Position numbers and translations under genes: made by a program. A stretch of DNA of 64,000 bases from Cymbomonas tetramitiformis (lineage: Eukaryota; Chlorophyta; Pyramimonadophyceae; Pyramimonadales; Pyramimonadaceae), in the NCBI GenBank assembly GCA_001247695.2, contig LGRX02029126.1, positions 1 to 64,000 of the forward strand. Direction: 5' to 3'. Numbering within the stretch: the first letter of the stretch is position 1; each line of letters opens with the position of its first letter. The notes below the pieces were generated by a model, which was not told the DNA's origin, did no database searches, and worked only from the letters and a program-made list of their open reading frames with translations. Shown in pieces: positions 53,565 to 63,649 of this stretch.

Positions 53565-54285
53565 ATGTGTGTGTGTGTGTGTGTATAATGCATGTGGCCA
53601 AAGCCCCATACATGGGTTCTCTATCTGTACTTTCTGAAAAGTGGTTTTGCTCGATTTGGCTATGTCATCTTTCGAATTAGCTCCTCTTTATGGGATAGAT
53701 CGATTTCTCCGTACATCAAAACCAATAGGAAGCTATCAACGTAGCATTGGATAGGGCCGCATGTGGCTGAACCACTATACATGGGTTTGCTGTCTGTACT
53801 TTCTGAAAAGTGGTTTTGCTCGATTTGGCTGTGATGTCCTTCGAATAAGCTTCTGTTGGTGTGATAGATCGATTTCTCCGTACATCAAAACCAATAGGAA
53901 GCTATCAACGTAGCATTGGATAGGGCCGCATGTGGCCGAACCACTATACATGGGTTTTCTGTCTGTACTTTCTGAAAAGTGGTTTTGCTCGATTTGGCTA
54001 TGGTGTCCTTCGAATCAGCTCCTGTTGGTATGATAGATCGATTTCTCGTACATCAAAACCAATAGGAAGCTATCAACGTAGCATTGGATAGAGCCGCATG
54101 TGGCCGAACCCCGATACATGGGTTTTCTGTCTGTACTTTCTGAAAAGTGGTTTTGCTCGATTTGGCTATGATGTCCTTCGAATTAGCTCATGTTGGTATG
54201 ATAGATCGATTTCTCGTACATCAAAACCAATAGGAAGCTATCAACGTAGCATTGGATAGGGCCGCATGTGGCCGAACCCCCGATT
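53565..54285. repeat. 165-172 bp tandem satellite, four copies, after a (GT)n run
   Basis: Units contain 'tgtctgtactttctgaaaag', 'tggttttgctcgatttggct' and 'aaccaataggaagctatcaa'. Identity between copies is high. The array begins after a (gt)n run at 53567-53585 and ends at the Gag-like remnant at 54286. Confidence 0.85.
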
Positions 54286-54761
54286 CTTGCCGGATTACGC
54301 CCCCCCGAGGAGGAAATCGCCTCCGTGTCCTCCGGTGGGACAATATAGTGCGGGAGCAGCCACTGGTCCTGCTCCGGGTGGTCGGAGAAGGGAAGGTGGC
54401 AGGCACTGTGGGTATCGGGGAACACCACCAGACTGGCACGGAGGTCGCCGAGGTCCATAGCATGGGCCCGCGGGGTGGTCACATCACCGTATGGCATGGG
54501 CCGGAAGAGCACCCCATACGCGAGTTTTCTGTGGGCACAGTTTCATTTCATGAGCCAGACACAGAAGAATTTGAAAACGATAATTTTCCGGAAGCAGCTT
54601 TCGCTGAAGGAGGAGAGTTCGATGAAGATTACACCGCAGAGGAGTGGGCCGCCTGGAACGCAGGGGCCTACGATGCTCAGGAGTATGGTGGTGCGCGAGA
54701 GGAGTTTGCTGAGCATTTTGACAGCTACGATGGGGAAGAGTATTATTCCGATGATTACTGA
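54286..54761 (+). pseudogene. Acidic C-terminal ORF of a retroelement remnant
   Basis: An open frame from the end of the satellite with a very acidic Tyr/Glu/Asp-rich C-terminus ('EEFENDNFPEAAFAEGGEFDEDYTAEEWAAWN..'), stop at 54761. The position about 0.5 kb before an LTR of the Gag-only family type suggests it is the C-terminus of that element's protein; no domain is recognised. Confidence 0.45.
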
Positions 54762-55236
54762 TTTTCTTTTACTGGCACGTTTCTCTGGACGCTAGCCAAT
54801 TCTTTGCTGTAGGTGGGATCCGGTTTATTTCGGCAGCTTTTATTTATTGTTTCTAGCCACTTGCGAGCAGCGTTTATTTTTTTATGGCACATTATTCATG
54901 GGCGGATTCCCTTTTCTCAATGCCACGGACTGAACGCTATATCGACCGGCAGGACTTTCTTGTATTTGTTGCTAAGATCCATCATGCAGACCGGCAGCCT
55001 CTTATCACGTTGCCAACCACTTGCTGGAAAAGAGAATTTTGATCGGCGGAGACATGTTATTTCAATCTCGTAGCTCACAGCTCACTCACATCTTAGCATG
55101 TGATTTATGCTTTAGCACTCAACCACATCTTGAGACCTAGCTAGCTCCTAGAGTTAACCGCTTACATTTCTTTCAGTAAACTCTAGTAGCTAGGGTGGTG
55201 TGCTGTCACAAGCTGTGCACCTCAAATGAGGTGGTG

Positions 55237-55443
55237 TGCTGGAAATGACAGCCTGACTAGTTCGTACAGTCAGGTGTCATATCCAGTTTGTCATTCTCGG
55301 TGTACAGTTAGTGACCTAGACTCAGCATTTATGTCCATCTATACGAGTCTAGTGATCCGTTTGTTCACCGTCGGCTGCGGATCTCCACTGCCTGTTTCAG
55401 CTGTTTCTATATTTTTTAGGGTTTTTTAGGGTTTTTTAGGGTT
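55237..55443 (+). repeat. Fourth LTR of the same structural type (partner not in window)
   Basis: Starts TGCTGGAAATGACAGCCTGAC. Internal stem ATGACA-CCTGACT / AGTCAGG-TGTCAT. Preceded by the stem CACCTCA/TGAGGTG (55218-55224 and 55227-55233). Ends near three copies of TTTTTTAGGG, corresponding to the 'TTAGGGTTT' block of the other LTRs. The right end is uncertain. Confidence 0.6.
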
Positions 55444-55563
55444 GCGTACGCCATGGATATATTGGGTGGATCCAGGCCGCACCAAGTATCGAAGTAATTA
55501 ATATATGTCTCATTGATACTAAAAATCATTGGGCGCGCCTTCTAGATCCGAACCAATGCCCAA

Positions 55564-56779
55564 TTAAATTCTTGCAACATTGATCCTTGTGGGAGGACCA
55601 TAATCGATTATGGTCCTCCCACAAGGACCATGGGATAGTAGCCAATCAGCAACTCCATGATTCAAAGTGTGCGCCACCGGAAAATTGCAGCCTCTCACCA
55701 GATCGAACCAGGGGATAGCCTTCACGAAGCAGTTCAGTGTCTTCACGTGCGAGTCCAACGTGGGGTTTTCAGCTTCGGCCCGCAAAGAAGCATCAGTAAA
55801 TAGAGTTGCACTAGTGGCATAAATTGCTGGCTGCTCTGAAGTGTATCGCCAACCGCCCTCGTCACCGTCACCCTCGTCACTGTCGCTTCCACCGCTCTCG
55901 TCACCGTCGCTTTCACTAGCAGCTTCCCTTGCCTTTCTTTTCGCCTGCTGCGCCTTCTTTCTTTTCGCCAGCTTTGACCTGTTATCCTTCGTCACCGTCC
56001 TTTCAGCGTCCGTAGTTTGAGGTGCGGGCTTACAGTAGCCTCCGTGGCGGACAGTGTTACCCAAGTAGTTGCCTACCCACCGGCAACGAAAGCAAAAATT
56101 GTATCCAGAATGCCCAATAAGGGAAACCGGTTTCGTGAGCGCAGGCACATCCGCATCGATCTGAAATAACACGCTTCGTCGGTTCGTTTTTTCCTCTGGC
56201 GAATTCCCAAAGAACGCGAGTCGGACGACCTCTCGAGCAAGCAAAAGCAAGTGACCCTCGCTCCATGCTCTTGGGCTGTTTCGGTCCCCCAACAAGTTGA
56301 ACCATTCGGTTGAATTTCTTTTTGGACGAATACTTCACAGGTAAACACAAGGGCCGCATGATGATGCACCCAACTGACCACTCCTCCCGCTTAAAACAGT
56401 CTTCCCAATCGATACCAAGATTATACAAGTCTACACTCTTGTCGTAAATTGAAACTCCCAGGTTCTCCGTACACCACGCATCCAGGTTTAAAGCAAATGG
56501 CGTGCGCAACAGAGGTGGCGGTTCGTAGGGAGAGGCTTGGTCCTTGGTGCGGTCGAACTCACCATATAGACCGTTGTATTCACCATCTTCGTGCATAGAA
56601 TCTTGGCCGTTGCCAACACCAAAGTACAGTCCCCAAGCCGCCGGCATGAGGTCCCCACCCCTCCGGTTTTTGAATCTCGCTACTCCACAAATCTTTCCCG
56701 AGTCTTTGATGCTTTCACATCTGCATAGTGCACAACCTGGGCAATCCACAAGGTGTTGTCTCCCCTCAGTACGCGGCAA
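55564..56779 (-). pseudogene. TNP2-like (CACTA superfamily) transposase, one frameshift
   Basis: Two overlapping minus frames, 56779-56285 and 56295-55564, together follow the TNP2 transposase order. An N-terminal Cys cluster ('DCPGCALCRC') is followed by 'PFALNLDAWCTENLGVSIYDKSVDLYNLGIDWEDCFKREEW'. Next is 'RSVLFQIDADVPALTKPVSLIGHSGYNFCFRCRWVG', the D.PA...GH....C..C signature. A basic/acidic insert leads to 'FDLVRGCNFPVAHTLNHGVADWLL', in the place of the DxMH..lGv motif. A single frame change at about 56285 (within a poly-purine/pyrimidine run) breaks the ORF, and the 3' end runs into a 44-bp palindrome. Further N- and C-terminal parts are missing. Confidence 0.6.
55584..55627. repeat. Perfect 44-bp palindrome
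   Basis: Arms TCCTTGTGGGAGGACCATAA / TTATGGTCCTCCCACAAGGA around centre TCGA, with no spacer. It forms the end of the TNP2-like ORF. Confidence 0.9.
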
Positions 56780-57174
56780 GTACTCAAAGACCTTGCAGCA
56801 ACCCTCGACACATGTATGATATTCACGGCGGCGGTCGTCGGACTTGTTTTTATTAATTCCAAAAGTTTTGAAAAACTCATGTCCGCTCCGCGGGAAAATG
56901 TTACCCTTGGGTAGTTTGACAAAGTGTTCAAACTTGCAATACCAGTATTGTGGTAACGAATCGTTCGTTCATACTGCGCATGCGTGTTCCGCACATGCTA
57001 AAAGCCAAGATGGTTCTTGTTTGTACTTCAAGATGTATCTTGCTTTGCCATCTTCGAGTTCGACATACGAACTCTCGATGACAGGGTCATTCAAGTCTTT
57101 CCTTGAATAATGACAGATGATGTGACTTATCATCTGGCGACATGTACAGTCATAGTCGACCGTACTGACGACTG

Positions 57175-57360
57175 TCATAATAATATATGACACGACTCGA
57201 CATGACATGACATGACATGGTATGACATGTCTGACAGGTATGACACGTATGACATGTATGACACATATATCATCGGTCATGATCCTGTATGGTATGACAT
57301 GTCTGACAGGTATGACACGTATGACATGTATGTCACATATGTCATCGGTCATGACCCTGA
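57175..57360. repeat. TGACATG-type microsatellite with a duplicated 75-bp block
   Basis: (atgac)n-like words, then two near-identical blocks 'ggtatgacatgtctgacagg..catcggtcatgaccctg' at about 57218-57288 and 57292-57360. Resembles the (CATGA)n tract at 17335. Confidence 0.75.
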
Positions 57361-58390
57361 CAGATCTCCCTTCTTAAAAGAGTTGTGACCTCACAACGGG
57401 CATACCTTTGCATATGTTTATGATGTCTTTGTTGTTGTCGCTTCTTGCTGGTACCAGTCTTCTTACACCGATTTGAGGCGTCCCTCATGGTGCTTTTAGG
57501 TTATTGGGGGGAACTGAGTCCACTTTAGTCCCTCACCTTACAGTTCTCAGGATGTAGCCCCCTTTGAAGTTCGTATCGTATTTCAGAGTGACGTTTCAAG
57601 GTTCAATGAATTGCGTTTCGTGATACAGATTGACGCTGGATTACTACGGATTGATCCACACGTATCGTGCGTCAGAGTGACGATTCAAAGCATCCGAAGT
57701 GTACGTTACGGATTATTTGCGCTAGCCGTCGTCGCTTTGCGAACGACGATCCCACGATTTAATGATTTATAATCGAACGATTCTCGGCCTGATATAATGC
57801 ACCCAACCCTTCCTCCCCTCCTTAAGCTACTTTGGAGGATCATAGGCGGCAACGGGGAGCCCGTGTTTGTTTCCGGAGTTATTTCACCGGGGGCTTGTTT
57901 TATTGCAAAGAGAGTGGCCCTGCTTAACGGGATTGGACTTATAATCCTTACCCGGTCTGCTCACTCTAATATGGTCCAGTACGCACGCTTTGACGAACAT
58001 CTATCGCGATGAGTGAGAATGGATTCGCCACGTACTAATGTGAAATTTATTTAGTTATGTTTGTCAAGCACAACTTAGGATCACAACTCCGTCTACCTCA
58101 GTCGATATCTCCGGTAGCTTCGGATGACTGGCCAAGAATCCGATGACAAACCACGGCTTTGGCAAAGGTAGCATTTAGCAGTTTTTATTTATCCACAGAT
58201 ATGATATCTCGCATGTGCGTATCTGTGCAAGGGTATGATTTGTACAAGGCTCACTACACCTTTAGCAAGGAAGGATCAATTTCCTGCTTCTATGCAACAT
58301 AATGATAAAACATTAAGAGCAAGGTATATAGATGATCGACATGTATTAGTATATATTACAAGAAGTAAGGGCATGAGGCTTAATATAATG
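57361..58390. other. Region left of the chromovirus, expected to hold its 3' LTR
   Basis: No gene recognised; the ORF 57797-58012 plus is unconvincing. I could not find a repeat shared with 63650-64000, so LTR borders remain undefined. Confidence 0.35.
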
Positions 58391-58391
58391 T

Positions 58392-58700
58392 TTAGCCTTC
58401 ATAGGCAGCTATAATGTCTGCTGCATTGGTCAGCTCTGTGGCTTTGACCCAGGTGTCATGCTCAGGGCCGTAGCCTGCATATCGCACTAAATAGTATTTG
58501 ACACCTCTAGTAAACTTATCCGAGAGTATATGTGATATCTCAAATAGTGGTTGCCCTTCTTCGGTGATCATCTGTGGCAGAGGCTGCAAAGGTGCTTGGA
58601 TCGAGTCATTGTACAGCTCTAATCTGGAAACAGGCTGTACCGGATGAATACGGATATCGAGGTTTCCGAAATCTAACTCGTATGCACGGCCATGCTAAGG
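58392..58700 (-). pseudogene. Chromovirus integrase C-terminus and chromodomain
   Basis: After a frame change near 58685 the minus frame reads 'AYELDFGNLDIRIHPVQPVSRLELYN' (integrase C-terminal GPY/F-side segment) and then a complete chromodomain: 'FEISHILSDKFTRGVKYYLVRYAGYGPEHDTWVKATELTNAADIIAAYEG', stop at 58392. The aromatic residues of the methyl-lysine cage (Y and W positions) are present. It would direct integration to modified chromatin. Confidence 0.8.
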
Positions 58701-59848
58701 CTAAGCACTTTGGAAATGGTGAACGGGCCAATATATGGCTGCTTAAAGTGTCTGCCTGCCTCTGTCAAACCAGTCCATTGAATTAACTCGGTCCGTAAAA
58801 GAACTTTCTGCCAAACTGCAAACTGTCGAGGCATGTGAGTCTTATTGAATCTGGCTTGGCTAATTTCTGCTGCTCGGAAAATGTTGTCTACCGCGTTGGC
58901 ATGTACAGCCGAGTACTGGTCAAAATGATCTCGAATAGCTCTTTGTATTATAACAGGAGCTTCTGGCGGAATAGTGATTACCAGGTCATGAGGCGAAAGT
59001 GGTTGCGCCATCGAGTCGAGATAAAACGGTGAATAACCAGTTGATGCAGAAACTGTGTTGTTAATTGCAAACTCCACCAGAGGCAACTTGTCCTCCCACG
59101 AATTGGCTGAAGTATCATTGCAACAACACCTGAGGATGAAAAAATACCACCTAATCAGTTTATAAACCAGAGGATGGTGAAATCGAATCATGAATCAACA
59201 ATTTGAAAAGTACCTGAGGATATCCTCGATGAAGGCATGGCTCCTCTCATTGGCTGCATTCGACTGTGGATGGTGTGAGGACGTCATAGACAATCTTGTA
59301 CCAGTAGATTTCCACAGTGTTTGCCAGAATGTAGAGGTGAATCTGGGGTCTCGATCTGAGATGATGTTCCTCGGAAGACCATGGAGCTTGAAGATATGCT
59401 GCATATAGATAGAAGCAGTATGCTGAGCTGTCCAGGTCATGCTGAAGGGAATGAGATGACATCGATGAGAAAATTGGCACATCACCACAAATATACTGTC
59501 GTGCCCATTAGTGGTGTTAGGCAGGTCAGTGATCCAATCAAGAAATACATCTAGCCATTTTGTCTTAGGCACGGAATATCGTATATGTGCCTGACCATAA
59601 GGCTTGTGTCGCCTCGTTTTCTGGCGCTGACAAACGGGGCACTCCCGAATGTACTTGATGGCTGCCGTTGTCATTCCTGGCCAATAATACCGGCTACGCA
59701 GAAGATGAAGCATGCGATTTTTGCCTACATGACCAGAAATAGTGGCTGAGTGGCACTCATGAAGGAGAATGTGGCGAAGCTGTGTGATCTCACCGTCATC
59801 TGTAGGGACTTTAGCTGTTGGTGGAATGTACAGCTGTCTGCCATGCAT
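58673..59848 (-). pseudogene. Chromovirus integrase core, with intron 59130-59213
   Basis: HHCC zinc domain ('HECHSATISGHVG..YYWPGM..ECPVCQRQK'), then the DDE core: 'WLDVFLDWITDLP', 'GLPRNIISDRDPRFTS' and, before the intron, 'NAANERSHAFIEDILR'. A GT-AG intron of 84 nt (59213 to 59130 on minus) has to be removed to reach 'SWEDKLPLVEFAINNTVSASTGYSPFYL', where the family reads straight on. The same 10 bp (ATCCTCAGGT) spans both splice junctions. The intron contains a stop, so unspliced RNA would give a truncated integrase. Confidence 0.8.
59130..59213 (-). other. 84-nt spliceosomal-type intron in integrase
   Basis: Donor AG|GTAC, acceptor TCCTCAG|GTGT, phase 2 (AG|G Arg codon). Inferred from the family alignment; not observed as RNA. 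Confidence 0.7.
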
Positions 59849-61325
59849 ATATGGTCTTACGATAGATCAACCCCTGAATAAGCTCGAAGCTGTAGCTGCT
59901 GACTGACTGTGATGAAGTGGATGATGTCAGTTTAGCCAAAATAGTCTGTGCAAATGTATCACGATCATATTCGGATATAATGATGTCGTGTAGCTGATGA
60001 GCTGATGAAGAAGATATAAGAGCAATGAATGTAGGATCTGCAGATGGCATGACCTCGCTGATGTCCATGTGCCGAAGACAATCAGTGAGTTCAAAAAGTG
60101 CAGAGATACGAGTGAGTGCATCTGCGACCTTATTCTTATCGCCAACAATATGCTCTATACGGAAGTTGTACTCGGAGAGCTCATCCAACCACCGTGCCTG
60201 TTTGGGGCTCAGTGTGGATTTGGTCTGGAAATAAACCAGTGGCTGATGATCTGAGCGTACAATAGTCTCAGGAGCTCCCAACAAGATGTGGCGAAAGAAT
60301 CGGAAGCCCTCCACAATGGCAAATAACTCGATCTCAGGAATAGGCCAACGTCTCTGTGTATCGGATAGAGTGACGCTGTGATAGCCACATGGCTTCATAC
60401 CTTTTCCTTGATCTTGGAGTATCACTTGACCAACGTGTGTGCCTGATCCATCGACCTCCATAATAGATGGCAGTTTCTGATCTGGGAGCTGCAATACTGG
60501 AGCGTTACAGATGGCACTTTTGAGATTATCAAATGCCTGCTGCTGCTCAGATTCCCAGACAAACTCTGCATTATCTTTAAGGAGACGATTGAGCGGCTCG
60601 GCAATCTTGGAGAACTTTGGTATGAATCTCCTGAATTGACCGACCATGCCCAAGAATGACCGAAGGGATGATTTGCCATCTTTAGCCATACGGCGTAGAG
60701 GCTGCTTTCCAACGGTAGGACCATAAGACACTGGAGGCTGAATTGCCATAACTGCTCGGATTCTGTCTTCGATGATGGACAAGCCTGCTTCAGAGATGTG
60801 ATGTCCGATGAAGTCTATAGATCTGACGAACAACTCCACCTTGGAAGGCCTGATGAAGAACTGGTGTTCTCTGCAACGCTGGAGAAACTGTCGGACATGA
60901 CTCACGTGGCTGTCAAAATCCGGACTGTATACGATGGTATCGTCCATGAAAATGACAAGGAACCGATCGATGAAGTCGAAGAATGCCCGATTTCCTACAC
61001 GTAGAGTTGTTGCAGGAGCATTGGTCAATCCGAAAGGCATGACTGTCCACTCATAGGAACCGTATCTGGTGCGAATAGCTGTTTTGTGAATGTCATCTGG
61101 ATGTATAGGGATCTGATGGAAAAACTGATTGAAGTCAAATCTGCTAAACCATCGTGCGCCTTTTAGCTGTTCAAGAAGGTGGCAATGGATACGTGTCCTT
61201 AATTGTAATGTTATTAAGGGCTCGATAATCACAGCACATCCTCCACTTCCCACCTGGCTTAGGAGCGAAAATGATAGGACATCCATATGGAGATGATGAC
61301 GGACGAAGGATACCCAAGTCGACAT
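59811..61325 (-). pseudogene. Chromovirus reverse transcriptase (C-terminal part) and RNase H
   Basis: RT palm: 'LKGARWFSRFDFNQFFHQIPIHPDD' (first catalytic Asp), 'VMPFGLTNAPAT' and 'VIFMDDTIVYS' (active-site xMDD instead of the usual YxDD). The RNase H-like domain follows: 'IMEVDGSGTHVG', 'IPEIELFAIVEG', 'VRSDHQPLVYF', 'VADALTRI'. A linker leads to integrase. The first residues (before about 61185) are out-of-frame; the true N-terminus is on the next frame. Confidence 0.8.
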
Positions 61326-61941
61326 ATTTGATGATCTGTCGTTTGAGTTCTTCCATCATGGGTACTACTGGAATGGTACGTACTGGCTGCGATGGTGGTT
61401 TGTGCCCAGGTTCAATGTTGATTCGATGATAACCACCTTCAAACCGTTCTGGCCTATGACCAGCTGGAAGATCCTCCTGGAATATGTTTGAAAAGTCTTC
61501 TCTCATTTGATCACGTGCTGCTGTGACCTCGGGGTCTTCCATAGTGGTGTCTGTGTCTGATGCTGTAAAGACCAGTTCACCGTCGACCTCTGAGAGAAAG
61601 AAGAGATAAGCTACGGCTTCTTCAGCCGAACCACAGGATCGAATACGACGAAGGTGCTTTCTCATGGTGGTGGCGCTGACCAATTCCATTTCAGGAAGGT
61701 CATCTGAGCCTGGAGTCTGTTCAACTCTGGATATTACTGTGCGAATACTGGAGCCTGATGAATGCTTCCTAGTGATCGTCAGATTTTTGGTCTGAAAGTC
61801 AATGTGTGGATTTCTCCTCTCCAACCAATCTTGACCCAGGATGACAGTGAATGGTTTCATGTCAATGATGTAGAAATCTTCTGCATCCTTATACTTACAG
61901 TACCCAGCGTAAATGTAGCCTTGGGAAGGTAGGATGTGCAT
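61171..61941 (-). pseudogene. Chromovirus protease C-terminus and RT N-terminus
   Basis: 'FTVILGQDWLERRNPHIDF' is the end of the retropepsin domain. Then come 'FSNIFQEDLPAGHRP', 'GGYHRINIEPG', 'ILRPSSSPYGCPIIFAPKPGGKWRMCCDYRALNNITIKDTYPLP', the RT fingers. The frame is lost at about 61180 by one extra base relative to the family. Confidence 0.8.
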
Positions 61942-62174
61942 GGCAGTTGGCTTCCTCCAGCCAATCCCACTGAAAATGATGAAGAATCTGTGGGTGCTAT
62001 ACCAAGCTGAGCAGCGAACTGTCTGTCAATGAAAGACGATGTTGCTCCTGGATCTACCAAAATGTGAGTACTATGTCCATATACTTTCCCTTTGTACAAC
62101 AACAGCTTCTTCTGTAATTTCAGCTGTGCTGTTTGAGACTGCATCTGTGCGATGTGCTCTGAGGGAGTGTCCAT
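61857..62174 (-). pseudogene. Chromovirus aspartic protease N-terminal part
   Basis: 'GHSTHILVDPGATSSFIDRQFAAQLGI' gives the retropepsin flap-strand and active site, with DPGA where DSGA/DTGA is usual. The frame is open upstream to the Gag stop region, consistent with a -1 shift from Gag. The frame is lost near 61905. Confidence 0.75.
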
Positions 62175-62263
62175 CTGCTGAAACTGTAATGTCAGACTGG
62201 AAAGGACTTCTTCTGAGATACTCTCAACCCGGCCACTTGCTACAGTGGCATCTTCAGGTTGAT

Positions 62264-63649
62264 CTACCCTCGGGGTGCTCTCAACACCGGTACCTGTGCA
62301 GTACCCTGAGAGTTTCCCTGGAGAGGAGCTGGAGCTGAAGCTGGAGCTGGAGTTGCAACTGCTGCATTGATGCTGTGCTGACTCTTCAGTTCCTTAACCA
62401 AGGTGTTGATCGTATTGATGAGTTTGCCGGACCCATCCTTAGCACCCTGATTCTGCTGCTGCTGTCTCCGGTTCTGGAAAGGACTCTGAGCTGGTGGCTT
62501 ACCCTTGATCTCTTTTCCATCTGGGGTCTTGGTGGAATAACAATCCTTTTCGATGTGACCAACACGACCACAACGATTGCAAGACTGAGGATTCTGTGAT
62601 TTTCCTTTTCCTTTGCCCTTGCCTTTTCCACCTTTTCCCTTGTTCCGATTCTGATTGGAGTTCTGGCTGCCACTCTGATTCTGATTCCGATTTCTGTTGG
62701 ATCTGTCATATGGCTTCTGGCCACGTCCTTTGTCTTTGTCCTTCTTGGCTGGACCTCCGGATGACTGCTCCTTCTGACCCCGATAGTGTAGGGTTTCTGA
62801 TTGCTTTGAGTGAATGACATAATTCAAATCAAGCAATATCTGTGTGGTTTCTTGCCACGACAGATTGTTCCTTTGCTCTTCTGTCAGGAATCTGAGTTGG
62901 AACTGTCTGCGGAGATCTGGATCCATACTGGTGACGAATCTGTCCTTTATTAGCACATCATTCAAATCAACTGCTGCTAGAGAAGCCAGTGATGTAAATG
63001 TGCGCAAATAATCTGCAAAGGTTTGGGTTCCTTGAGTCAGTGCCATAAGGTGTTTCTTGGCTACCGATCTCTTGTGAGGATTACCAAATTGTCCGAGGAA
63101 TGTCTGTCTGACCATCTCATAGGTGGCATGTGGCTGTTGTGCCAAGACCTGAAAATAGTGTCTGTCGTTATTCTGTATAAGAGTCAGAAACACTGTAATC
63201 AAATCCTTGTCCTTGACTCCAGGATAGGTGAACTGGAAATATCTGTCCACCGTGTCCAACCAGACTTCTGCGTCCTGTCCTGATTTGAATTCCCTAGGTG
63301 GTGTCATTTTCACCTTTGGGACCAAACTAGGTGGAGCTGGTGCCGGGACTGAATCTGAATCTGGATCTGTAAAAACCATCGGAGGATTATCTTCTGTGTA
63401 CTCGTTTTCTGGTTCCTTAGGCTCATTAGCTGGATCCCTAAATCGGCTCATATCTGGCTTCATACGACTGATGTTGTCATAGTAGCCTATCTGGTCATAT
63501 CCGGTTTGTGTGTCGGCATAACCAGCGATCCATTTCGGGACTTTAAACCGGCTGTATGCATCATATGAACCAAGAATGTCGAAAAACCATGTCGAAGGAT
63601 CTGGGTCGATATCAGGAATCTCTGGCTCTTCCTCTTCGATTGTAACCAT
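62264..63649 (-). CDS. Chromovirus Gag
   Basis: 461 aa, ATG at 63649. N-terminal acidic leader. Retrotransposon Gag domain at about residues 125-260 ('AEVWLDTVDRYFQFT', 'YEMVRQTFLGQFGNPHKRSVAKKHLMALTQGTQTFADYLRTFTSL'). A Lys/Gly/Asn-rich basic region is followed by one CCHC zinc knuckle ('CNRCGRVGHIEKDC') and a Gln-rich and Ala/Pro-rich tail. The stop TAG at 62264-62266 is followed by the protease frame at -1. It looks intact, unlike pol. Confidence 0.85.
   Translation of the reverse strand: MVTIEEEEPEIPDIDPDPSTWFFDILGSYDAYSRFKVPKWIAGYADTQTGYDQIGYYDNISRMKPDMSRFRDPANEPKEPENEYTEDNPPMVFTDPDSDSVPAPAPPSLVPKVKMTPPREFKSGQDAEVWLDTVDRYFQFTYPGVKDKDLITVFLTLIQNNDRHYFQVLAQQPHATYEMVRQTFLGQFGNPHKRSVAKKHLMALTQGTQTFADYLRTFTSLASLAAVDLNDVLIKDRFVTSMDPDLRRQFQLRFLTEEQRNNLSWQETTQILLDLNYVIHSKQSETLHYRGQKEQSSGGPAKKDKDKGRGQKPYDRSNRNRNQNQSGSQNSNQNRNKGKGGKGKGKGKGKSQNPQSCNRCGRVGHIEKDCYSTKTPDGKEIKGKPPAQSPFQNRRQQQQNQGAKDGSGKLINTINTLVKELKSQHSINAAVATPAPASAPAPLQGNSQGTAQVPVLRAPRG

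Larger units (their letters stand above)
58392..63649 (-). mobile_element. Ty3/gypsy chromovirus, frameshifted
   Basis: Minus-strand order is Gag (63649-62264), protease, RT, RNase H, integrase, chromodomain (to 58392): the chromovirus order. Frame breaks occur near 62264 (Gag/Pol border), 61905, 61180, 59850 and 58685, plus one 84-nt intron in integrase. The 5' LTR lies at or beyond the right edge. The breaks are mostly single-base, so the element is recently decayed or the sequence has base-level errors. Confidence 0.85.

Noticed and set aside
55410..55443. TTTTTTAGGG repeats as telomere-like (TTTAGGG) sequence
   Set aside because: Only three 10-bp units inside an LTR, matching the TTAGGGTTT block of the other LTRs; not telomeric.
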